50,022 bases of DNA, from the NCBI RefSeq assembly GCF_003841465.1, contig NZ_REFZ01000021.1, forward strand, positions 1 through 50,022. Direction: 5' to 3'. Of this stretch, positions 8,751 to 15,013 are shown one piece after another. This stretch comes from Natrarchaeobius oligotrophus (GTDB taxonomy: Archaea; Halobacteriota; Halobacteria; Halobacteriales; Natrialbaceae). The notes beneath the pieces are model-generated. The model was given only the letters and a program-made list of their open reading frames with translations, was not told where the DNA came from and did no database searches. The position numbers and the translations under genes are program-made. Numbering within the stretch: position 1 is the stretch's first letter; each line of letters starts with the position of its first letter.

Positions 8751-9831
8751 GAACGCGCCGACGAGTGGCGGTCCGCCCGCGGACGACCCGGAACCGACGC
8801 GTGCCGAGGAATCGGCTGACGACGGCACGCCGGCGGCTGAGGAGAAACTATCCTCGACCACCGACGGCGGCTCCGACCCGACGACGGTGGCCATCGCCTG
8901 CCAGGGCGGCGGCAGCCATACCGCCTTCACCGGCGGCGTCCTCGCGGGCCTCCTGGGCGAGTGGGAAGACCACGAGTACGATCTCGTCGGGATCAGCGGG
9001 ACCTCCGGCGGCGCGTTCAACGCGCTCGCCGCCTGGTACGGCCTCGTGACCGCAGACGCCGACCGCTCGGTCGAACTCCTCGAGGCCATCTGGGACGACC
9101 TGGTCGCCGACGACGTCTTCGACCGGGTCGTCAACGACGGCGTCGTAGCCTGGTCGCGACTGGAGAGCGTCGGCCTCGGCATCCCCCGAGTGAGTCCGTA
9201 CCTGAACCCCGGCTCCCGGATCGGACAGGAACGCATCGTCGATACTCTGGAGCGACACATCGATTTCGACGCCATCCCGGACCTCTGTGGGTACGACACG
9301 CCCGAACTCGTCGTCGGCACCGTCGACGTCCAGGAAGGGGAGTTCGAGACGTTCGTCAACGAAGAAGTGACTCCTCGAGCCGTGCTCGCGTCGGCGGCCG
9401 TCCCGACGCTGTTCGAGGGCGTCGAGGTCCACGGTACGCTCCACTGGGACGGGATCTTCTCGCAGAATCCGCCGGTCAAGGACCTCCTGCACCTGCCGCC
9501 GGACCGCAAGCCCGAGGAGTTGTGGGTGATCCAGATCAACCCGCAGCGCCGCGAGGGGGTTCCCCGATCACTCGACGACATCGTCGACCGCCGCAACGAA
9601 CTCGCGGGGAACCTCTCGCTCAACCAGGAACTGCGGTTCGTCGAGTACGTCAACCACTGGCTCGACCGGGGCTATCTCCCCGAAGATCGGTTCGAACGGA
9701 TCGACGTCCACCGACTCCAGCTACCCGATCGCCACCACGCATCGACCAAGCTCGACCGATCGCCCGAGTTCCTCGAGGGGCTGTGGGAGCGTGGAGAGAC
9801 GCGTGCGGCGGCGTTCCTAAACGGACGGTGA
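8743..9831 (+). CDS. phaZh1: Patatin-like hydrolase, probable native-PHA depolymerase
   Basis: A 362-residue patatin-family serine hydrolase. The oxyanion-hole motif GGG is at residues 55-57, the nucleophile elbow GTSGG has Ser88, and the catalytic Asp236 sits in HWDGI, giving the Ser-Asp dyad. The first 45 residues are a polar acidic tail without a signal peptide, so it acts in the cytosol. The arrangement with the overlapping dehydrogenase gene is like phaZh1/bdhA of Haloferax mediterranei, where the patatin protein degrades native PHA granules. A phospholipase role cannot be excluded from sequence. The symbol is assigned by analogy. Confidence 0.8.
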   Translation: MSENAPTSGGPPADDPEPTRAEESADDGTPAAEEKLSSTTDGGSDPTTVAIACQGGGSHTAFTGGVLAGLLGEWEDHEYDLVGISGTSGGAFNALAAWYGLVTADADRSVELLEAIWDDLVADDVFDRVVNDGVVAWSRLESVGLGIPRVSPYLNPGSRIGQERIVDTLERHIDFDAIPDLCGYDTPELVVGTVDVQEGEFETFVNEEVTPRAVLASAAVPTLFEGVEVHGTLHWDGIFSQNPPVKDLLHLPPDRKPEELWVIQINPQRREGVPRSLDDIVDRRNELAGNLSLNQELRFVEYVNHWLDRGYLPEDRFERIDVHRLQLPDRHHASTKLDRSPEFLEGLWERGETRAAAFLNGR

Positions 9832-9899
9832 AAGGGCCTGGGGCCGTACCCGTCGGATATCGTCCGTTGTCGTTGCCAACGGCGACGGTTGCCGAACGC

Positions 9900-9937
9900 G
9901 TTCTCGGGGAGGATTCCGAACCACGGAAAAACTCACT
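9900..9937 (-). repeat. tRNA-Met-tail-derived direct repeat, left copy
   Basis: Thirty-eight bases that match 11932-11969 at 34 positions. The first half resembles the 3' end of tRNA-Met(CAT), read on the minus strand (acceptor stem and T arm). The second half (ACGGAAAAACTCACT) is shared only with the copy at 11932. It bounds a module of small genes. Confidence 0.6.
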
Positions 9938-10148
9938 GACCGAACCGCCTGGACCTTCCACAGCGTCTCGTCGTCGGCCCAGCACCCGACTCGAACGCAG
10001 AACCGACAGGTCGTCCGGGTGATCGACGTCCGCTGCTGGCCAGAGTGGGTCCTGGCGGTGCCGGGATCGTCCCGGTGCGGTCCTCGTCGCACCGTCGACG
10101 GACGTGACGATCCGTTCGTCCGACTCGAGGGCCGCCTGCGGAGTCCGG

Positions 10149-10319
10149 TTACTCCTGGACGTCGTGATCGGAGACGCCGCCGCTGAAGGTCGCCTCCTCG
10201 ATCTCTTTGCTGTGCTCGAAGCAACCGTTACAGATCCTCGGGTTGTGCCAGACGAGTCGATCGAACGCTCGTTGCGGCGAAACGTGTTCGTCGGTGGGGT
10301 GTGGTGACGTTGTGGACAC
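10149..10319 (-). pseudogene. Fragment of haloarchaeal CxxC protein
   Basis: A minus-strand reading frame of 56 codons from a GTG at 10319 gives a protein-like sequence with AFDRLVWHNPRICNGCFE in the middle. The WHNPRICNxCF pattern looks like the N-terminal zinc-binding part of a family that I remember from haloarchaeal plasmids and viruses but cannot name. The frame stops after 56 residues, and a plausible upstream start at about 10360 is in another frame, so I take it as truncated or frameshifted. It could instead be a complete small protein. Confidence 0.4.
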
Positions 10320-10553
10320 GGGCTGGAGAAAAGCGACGCTGCAGGGCAGACGTGGTCATCGTCGACGACCGCGGCCGCCGACTCGACGCCCCTTTGCGTG
10401 ACGTGCGTTTTCCTTATTGCGATGAATGCATAACAAACAAATAGATAGACTCGAATTTCGAGTCGATTCTATGGCGAACCAAGAGAGTAAGTGTTAGTAG
10501 GATGATTTCCATTTGCCAACAATTAACATACACCCCGTTGAATTCCACAGGCT

Positions 10554-10925
10554 ATGGGATCTCCCAGTACATCAGACGGGTCCAAGGAATGCATCACGCT
10601 CGAGACCAACGAAGACTGTCTGAGTCCATCAGCAGCATTTGAACTACTGGCTGATCAGAACCGTCGTTATTTGCTACATTACTTCCGAATTGAAACCACT
10701 CGCACAGCAGATACAGAGGAGGTCTGTGAATTTATTGTAAATGGATTACCCGATTCGGACGCTGACAAGGATTCATTGCAAATCGAACTACGGCATCAAC
10801 ATCTCCCAAAACTTATCGAATTTGATATTATCGAATACGACAACAGACACGAGACAATCCGATACCACCGCGATCCAGTAGTTGAACAATGCTTAGAGCT
10901 CGTTTCCTCTCACGATCTTGGATGA
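10554..10925 (+). CDS. DUF7344-like winged-helix protein
   Basis: 123 residues. The segment AAFELLADQNRRYLLHYFR followed by a helix and HQHLPKLIEFDIIEYD is the layout of the small haloarchaeal winged-helix proteins I know as DUF7344. These are presumed DNA-binding regulators. The gene is clearly AT-richer than the chromosome, and its codon use differs, which suggests transfer. Its 3' end overlaps the convergent HalOD1 gene by 16 nt. It is preceded by an AT-rich spacer (10430-10550) that may hold its promoter. Confidence 0.7.
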   Translation: MGSPSTSDGSKECITLETNEDCLSPSAAFELLADQNRRYLLHYFRIETTRTADTEEVCEFIVNGLPDSDADKDSLQIELRHQHLPKLIEFDIIEYDNRHETIRYHRDPVVEQCLELVSSHDLG

Positions 10926-11251
10926 TCCGAATCGAAATCCGCACGTGAAGTGTTAATGCAAATAACGTCGGATGCATAGACTGAAATTTCGAAACCATAA
11001 TACTCGAAGGATACTTTTCCCAGGGGACGTTCATTTTCTTCGGCTAGCGGTTCGAATAGCGCATCAAGCGCGTCTGGATTTACAACTGAATGCAGCGGGG
11101 GAATTTCTTCGGCTTGTTCGCCAGTTAAAGCAGCGATTCCTTTGACGATTGCTATTGGTAATGAGTAATCTTTTTCACGATCATATATCAGATAAGCTTC
11201 GTCGGTCGACGGATCGTATCCGACGAAATCTAATTGATTACCCCTGTTCAT
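10910..11251 (-). CDS. HalOD1 output-domain protein
   Basis: 113 residues with a HalOD1 core: LPIAIVKGIAALTG, then PPLHSVVNPDALDALFEP and VSFEYYGFEISVYASD, the same helix-strand order as the protein at 2869-3168. It stands alone without a receiver or kinase domain. It is convergent with the winged-helix gene (16-nt overlap) and 15 nt downstream of a second small winged-helix gene on the same strand. The latter two may form a unit. AT-rich composition marks it as part of the tRNA-Met module. Confidence 0.75.
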   Translation of the reverse strand: MNRGNQLDFVGYDPSTDEAYLIYDREKDYSLPIAIVKGIAALTGEQAEEIPPLHSVVNPDALDALFEPLAEENERPLGKVSFEYYGFEISVYASDVICINTSRADFDSDHPRS

Positions 11252-11266
11252 TGTGAATGTTGGCTG

Positions 11267-11572
11267 TTACCAACAACCAGCGTAATCCATCGTCAGCATC
11301 TGGATATATAACTCATAGGGATTCGAGGCCAGTAGAAAAATACCATTAGTAATGCTCGAACGGTCCCTCGACGACATCGAAGATCGATCGTCGGAGTAGA
11401 GTGCATATCGTGAGTGGCGTGCATCATTACAAACGGAACGTCCTTCGACAAGGCCTGTCTCGAGGAGTTGATCCAAAGCGTATTGTAGTGTGCTGTCTGC
11501 AAATTGTAGTCGGTCGGCAAGTGTATTGCGCGGTAGTTGACCTTCTTCACGCAATGTACGCAAGTTTTGCAC
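11267..11572 (-). CDS. Small winged-helix DNA-binding protein
   Basis: 101 residues from a GTG at 11572. It contains a helix-turn-helix followed by a wing: LPRNTLADRLQFADSTLQYA then LLETGLVEGRS and SRYALYS. This is the MarR/ArsR-like winged-helix pattern. The frame is open further upstream to a stop at about 11624, without a better start, so the N-terminus may have been cut. The last 35 residues resemble no domain I know. It probably represses or activates neighbouring module genes; the target is unknown. Confidence 0.5.
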   Translation of the reverse strand: MQNLRTLREEGQLPRNTLADRLQFADSTLQYALDQLLETGLVEGRSVCNDARHSRYALYSDDRSSMSSRDRSSITNGIFLLASNPYELYIQMLTMDYAGCW

Positions 11573-11620
11573 GTGGTGAGACGCCTTCGAGATCGTCAGG
11601 CAGGGTAATTTGAGCCGTAC

Positions 11621-11815
11621 TTATTGAAAGCTTGTTTGGCAGTAGCCGAGGGGTGAGCCTTGACAGCACCCGATTTGCATCGTGGAGAAGGTACCGGTCG
11701 CGTAGACGACGTCCTCGGCTTCCTTCTCGAGCTCCGGACGCTCGGTGATGTACTGGACGGTGCCGTCGAACGGAGCGCCTTCGTAGGACCGCCCGCTCGT
11801 GCAGCGACACCCCGG
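11621..11815 (-). pseudogene. C-terminal fragment of an unidentified protein
   Basis: One minus-strand frame reads as a plausible acidic haloarchaeal protein, with YEGAPFDGTVQYITERPE and then ELEKEAEDVVYATGTF. It ends at a TAA at 11621. There is no start codon and the upstream sequence runs into the repeat array. GC returns to chromosomal level here, unlike the three genes beside it. I take it as a remnant cut by the repeats. I do not recognise the family. Confidence 0.4.
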
Positions 11816-11931
11816 TTGGCCGTCACTACCGCAATATGTGGTTGATTTGTATCACTACCTGAAGTAGAGAATCCCGCGCCAATTCCCCGATGAGAAGGAG
11901 TATTTACGCGAGAATGCAAATAATTTGGTGG

Positions 11932-11969
11932 GTTCCCGGGGAGGGCTCCGAACCACGGAAAGACTCACT
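11932..11969 (-). repeat. tRNA-Met-tail-derived direct repeat, right copy
   Basis: Partner of 9900-9937 (34 of 38 positions identical). Read on the minus strand it carries TTCGGAGCCCTCCCCGGGAA, nearly the T-arm and acceptor end of tRNA-Met(CAT) at 12086-12236. It is also the outermost member of the tail array described separately. Confidence 0.6.
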
Positions 11970-12085
11970 TCGTTCGTCTTTCCTGCCCTCACCTCGCTTC
12001 GCTCGGTGACGACCACCGGGTTCTCCGCCTCCCCGGGCATTTTGCAGCGTCGTCACTTACTTCGTTCGTGACTCCAGTGGCAAAA
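11957..12085 (-). repeat. tRNA-Met tail array with hairpins
   Basis: Immediately 3' of tRNA-Met on the minus strand. The 17 bases at 12080-12096, which include the tRNA 3' end, are repeated exactly in inverted orientation at 12029-12045. The loop between holds GTCAC/GTGAC arms at 12052-12056 and 12068-12072 around CTTCGTTC. Two more hairpins follow: CACC/GGTG arms around TCGCTTCGCTC (11990-12008), and GGAAAGAC/GTCTTTCC (11957-11964 with 11976-11983). A third tail copy at 11932 closes the array. Confidence 0.7.
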
Positions 12086-12236
12086 TGCCCGGGGAGGGCT
12101 CCGAACCCTCGATCTCCGCATGTCCCAGGTTCGAGGCTCGGCAGTCCTCGAGGGACACGGAGGCTTCCAAGGCGAAACCGCACCGAATCTCTGAACCCTA
12201 TGAGTGCGGCGCTATGTCCAGCTAAGCCACCCGGGC
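12086..12236 (-). tRNA. tRNA-Met(CAT), elongator type, with 77-nt intron
   Basis: Read on the minus strand from 12236. The acceptor stem GCCCGGG pairs with CCCGGGC, with discriminator A at 12086. The D arm follows, and the anticodon stem CCGCA pairs with TGCGG. The loop CTCATA carries anticodon CAT. The T arm is GAGGG-TTCGGAG-CCCTC. An intron of about 77 nt interrupts the anticodon loop after position 37, the canonical archaeal bulge-helix-bulge site; mature length is 74 nt. Haloarchaeal elongator tRNA-Met is known to carry such an intron. Initiator tRNA and CAT-anticodon tRNA-Ile usually lack it. A TATA-like AAGCTTAAAG lies about 30 nt upstream. Confidence 0.93.
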
Positions 12237-12339
12237 TCGTTCTCCCGTAGAGCGGTGCGTTTCTTTAAGCTTCTTATTCCGCGCCGCCGTGTAACGGGGA
12301 CCCACGGATTTATCACGAGGCCATACGAACTACCGCCTC

Positions 12340-13461
12340 ATGAGCGTTCCCGGCATCGTCCAGTCTACTCTCACTGACGAGGACATCGCAGCGCGAGTCT
12401 CTCTCGGCGGCGAAGACGAACTCTTCATCACTCCGACGCGCACGCTCGTCTACCGTGCGGAAGGGCTCCTGAGCGACGAATCGGTCGACGAATTCCCCCA
12501 CGACGCGGACCGACTCACCCTCTCGGAGGGGCGACGAAAGACCAAGTTCACCCTCGAGTACGCCCTCGACGGCAGCCGCGAGTTCTCGGTTCCCGCCGGA
12601 AAAACCGACGCGGCGTTACACCCGGTGCTCGCCGGCGTGCTGAACGGCAACGACATCACCGAGCCGGGCGAGACCGTCGTCCAGACCTACCGATTCAGCG
12701 AACTGACGCTGATCATCACCAGCGAGCGGCTGGTCAAACACATCGGCGGTGCGGTCTGGGACGAGGATTACGAGGAGTACCACTTCGGCGACGTGACGAA
12801 CCTCGCGTTCGAAGACGGGAGCGTCGCGACCCAGATCGTTCTTACGGCCGACGGTCGTCCCCAGCGAATCAAAGCGCCCAACGAGGAAGCGAACGACCTT
12901 CGCGAACGACTCGAACGTGCGCTGTTCGAGTACCACGACGTGGATTCGCTGGCCGAACTCAACGAGAGAGTCGGCGAGGACGAGCCGACCGACGACGGTC
13001 CCGCGCCGTCGATGGACTTCGGCGACGGCGTCGATCCGCTCGACACCGAGCCGGCGGAACCGGACGAACGGGAACGCGCCGAGACCGAGGCGTCGGCCGC
13101 CGCCGAGTCGGCGATTCCCGACTCGATCGACGCACACCAGCGGCCGTCGGCCGACGACGCTCGAGACGGTTCCGAGCGAACGGAACCAGAATCAGTCCCG
13201 ACATCGAGCGCGGGCGAGACGAGACAGCGAACCCCCGTCGAGACCGGCGACGTCTTCGAAGAGTCGTCGGCCGGTTCCATCGAGCGATCGTCGCCCGATC
13301 CCGATCCGGCCGCGGAGTCGGCCCCCGACGCCGACCTCGAATCCGAACTCCTCGAGCGCGTCGCGACGCTCGAGGACGCGGTCGAGCGCCAGAACGACCT
13401 CCTCGAGCAACAACAGCGGACGATCGAACAGCTGATCGCGGAGCTCAAGCAGGGACGATAG
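12340..13461 (+). CDS. Conserved haloarchaeal protein, PH-like N-terminus and coiled-coil C-terminus (DUF7115-like)
   Basis: 373 residues. The first 200 form two similar beta-rich halves (DELFITPTRTLVYRAEGLL and RFSELTLIITSERLVKHIG), like a bacterial PH/GRAM-type fold. I remember this haloarchaeal family as DUF7115, but the number is not certain. An acidic, low-complexity linker follows (about 205-325). The last 45 residues are a strong coiled coil with heptads (LLERVATLEDAVERQNDLLE). No enzyme motif is present. The protein is probably a cytosolic or membrane-peripheral oligomer. It is transcribed divergently from tRNA-Met. Confidence 0.75.
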   Translation: MSVPGIVQSTLTDEDIAARVSLGGEDELFITPTRTLVYRAEGLLSDESVDEFPHDADRLTLSEGRRKTKFTLEYALDGSREFSVPAGKTDAALHPVLAGVLNGNDITEPGETVVQTYRFSELTLIITSERLVKHIGGAVWDEDYEEYHFGDVTNLAFEDGSVATQIVLTADGRPQRIKAPNEEANDLRERLERALFEYHDVDSLAELNERVGEDEPTDDGPAPSMDFGDGVDPLDTEPAEPDERERAETEASAAAESAIPDSIDAHQRPSADDARDGSERTEPESVPTSSAGETRQRTPVETGDVFEESSAGSIERSSPDPDPAAESAPDADLESELLERVATLEDAVERQNDLLEQQQRTIEQLIAELKQGR

Positions 13462-13488
13462 GACGGCTCTCGAGCGCCGTCCGAGAAC

Positions 13489-13875
13489 TCACTCGCGTCC
13501 AGTCACTTTTCGGATACACGAGGACCCGAACGGCCCCAGTTCTCCCGCGTCCAGGTCGATGAAGTACCCCGTCGAGAGACCGGAGCCACAGCGTCGACAG
13601 GAGAACTCCCCCTCTTTCGTGATCACTTCTTCGCCGAAGCGGACGTACTGTCGGCTCTTCGGACGGACGATCCCGTCCTCTCGCTCGATGATACCGCGAA
13701 GTTCGGCCTCGTCGAGTATCGTCCGCGTCACCGTCGGATCGGACGTGACCGTCTCGATGCGGTCGACGACGTCGGCCAGCGAGAGCGACTCGTGCTCGAG
13801 GCGTTTGAGCAGCGCGAGTCCGAGTTCGACCCGCTCGTCGCCACCGCTGGGACCGGCAGTGTCCTCTCTCCCCAT
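13489..13875 (-). CDS. DUF5830-family protein with zinc-binding C-terminus
   Basis: 128 residues from the ATG at 13875; longer readings upstream are Arg-rich and not credible. The N-terminal half is helical and winged-helix-like (LADVVDRIETV, then TRTILDEAELRGIIERED). The C-terminal part has FSCRRCGSG and a later Cys in SSCIRKVTG, which suggests a treble-clef-like metal site with three visible Cys. The family is known to me only as a conserved haloarchaeal one (DUF5830). It is convergent with the coiled-coil protein gene and divergent from the VTT gene. Confidence 0.75.
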   Translation of the reverse strand: MGREDTAGPSGGDERVELGLALLKRLEHESLSLADVVDRIETVTSDPTVTRTILDEAELRGIIEREDGIVRPKSRQYVRFGEEVITKEGEFSCRRCGSGLSTGYFIDLDAGELGPFGSSCIRKVTGRE

Positions 13876-13967
13876 CGATAGGTGCTGTCCGCCCGGAACG
13901 AATAAACGTTGTGCCGGTCCGGGAGCGAGACACAAAAGCTTCGGCACTCGAGGAAAAACTCGGGGCG

Positions 13968-14705
13968 ATGTCGGTTTCGCCTGCCCGGTCCGCCTCGACG
14001 CGAGCGATCGGCGGGGCGGTCGCGGTGGCCGCGGTCGTCGCCGCCGGATTGCTCGTCTCCCCCGAAGCGGCTTTCGGTTCGTTCGAGTCGCTCGCGGGCG
14101 ATCCGCTCGTGTTCGGCGTCGTCGTCGCCGGACTCTACCTCGTTCGACCGCTGTTCGCCTGGCCGACGACGCCCCTCGCCGTCGTCGTCGGCTACGGATA
14201 CGGCGTCGCACTCGGCGTACCGGTCGCGCTCGTCGGCGTCGTGGCGAGCGTCGTGCCGGTCTTTCTCGTCGCCCGCAGGTTCGCCGCGACCGACGGCGCT
14301 CGCCGCTGTGAAACCGACGGCGACGCGGCCGGTCGAAATCCGCTCGAGCGGCTGGGAGACGGCGTCGCGCGATACTACCGGACGGCGGGGCCGATACGCG
14401 GCGTCGTGGCGTCTCGGCTCGTCCCGATTCCGTCGGACGTCTCGACGTGTGCGGCGGCGGTGAGCGGGATCAAACTCCGTCACTTCGTGGCCGGAACGGT
14501 CGTCGGCGAACTGCCGTGGACGGTCGCGGCGGTGGTCGTCGGGGCGTCCGCGGCGACCGTCACGGCCGGCGGACTCGGCGAACTGGGTCTCGCGCTGGGA
14601 GTCGCTTGCGGGCTCGCGGCCGCGCTGTTGCTCGCCGGTCCCGCCTACCGCACGATCCGGTCGCGTCGTCACGCGAACGAGCCGCCTCGCTCCGTCGACA
14701 CGTAG
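13968..14705 (+). CDS. VTT-domain (TVP38/TMEM64, DedA-like) membrane protein
   Basis: 245 residues from the ATG at 13968; an in-frame start 57 nt earlier would add a polar tail. About six hydrophobic segments are present. The VTT core is visible: FAWPTTPLAVVVGYGYG with its re-entrant Gly-rich segment, then SRLVPIPSDVSTCAAAVSGI and FVAGTVVGELPWTVAAV. VTT/DedA proteins of this type have been linked to lipid scrambling and membrane homeostasis in bacteria and eukaryotes. The haloarchaeal role is not known. It is divergent from the DUF5830 gene, with 92 nt between starts. Confidence 0.85.
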   Translation: MSVSPARSASTRAIGGAVAVAAVVAAGLLVSPEAAFGSFESLAGDPLVFGVVVAGLYLVRPLFAWPTTPLAVVVGYGYGVALGVPVALVGVVASVVPVFLVARRFAATDGARRCETDGDAAGRNPLERLGDGVARYYRTAGPIRGVVASRLVPIPSDVSTCAAAVSGIKLRHFVAGTVVGELPWTVAAVVVGASAATVTAGGLGELGLALGVACGLAAALLLAGPAYRTIRSRRHANEPPRSVDT

Positions 14706-14747
14706 CGAGCGGCGAGCCGCGAGACGAGCACAGCCGAGAGAAATCGA

Positions 14748-14930
14748 TCACCGAAACGGATCGCTGCAGTCGATGACGACGCCGTGTTGTGGACAGACGT
14801 ACTTGCAGTGGCGCTTGTACAGCGGCGCCTGACAGTGCGGACAGGCCGGTGCGGACGAGCCGTCGTCCGGCGAGGCGGAACTCGCACTCGGTAGCTCGCT
14901 CGAGCCGTCCCCGCCACCGTTCGGTGCCAT
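14748..14930 (-). CDS. Small zinc-finger protein (HVO_2523-like)
   Basis: A 60-residue protein from the ATG at 14930. The first half is Ser/Pro-rich and disordered. The second half has CPHCQAPLYKRHCKYVCPQ then HGVVIDCSDPF, with five Cys and two His fit for a single zinc site. It closely resembles the small haloarchaeal zinc-finger proteins typified by HVO_2523. These are short, abundant and mostly uncharacterised, with DNA, RNA or protein binding proposed. It is 83 nt downstream of the nrdJ stop on the same strand. Confidence 0.8.
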   Translation of the reverse strand: MAPNGGGDGSSELPSASSASPDDGSSAPACPHCQAPLYKRHCKYVCPQHGVVIDCSDPFR

Positions 14931-15013
14931 ATCCGCTCGTTTCGCGCGAGCGGTGCTAAGTGTGGTGGTGCCGACCGGAACGATCGAACACGTGCGCCCG
15001 TCGTCGACCGACC

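Larger units (their letters stand above)
9900..11969. mobile_element. Candidate tRNA-associated genomic module between direct repeats
   Basis: A 2-kb segment between two 38-bp direct repeats derived from the tail of the neighbouring tRNA-Met. The core (10400-11650) is distinctly AT-richer than the flanks. It carries a winged-helix-like protein gene, a HalOD1 gene, a second winged-helix gene and at least two gene fragments. The layout resembles a decayed integrative element or the scar of one. No integrase gene was found, so mobility is inferred only from the repeats, composition and tRNA location. Confidence 0.45.
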
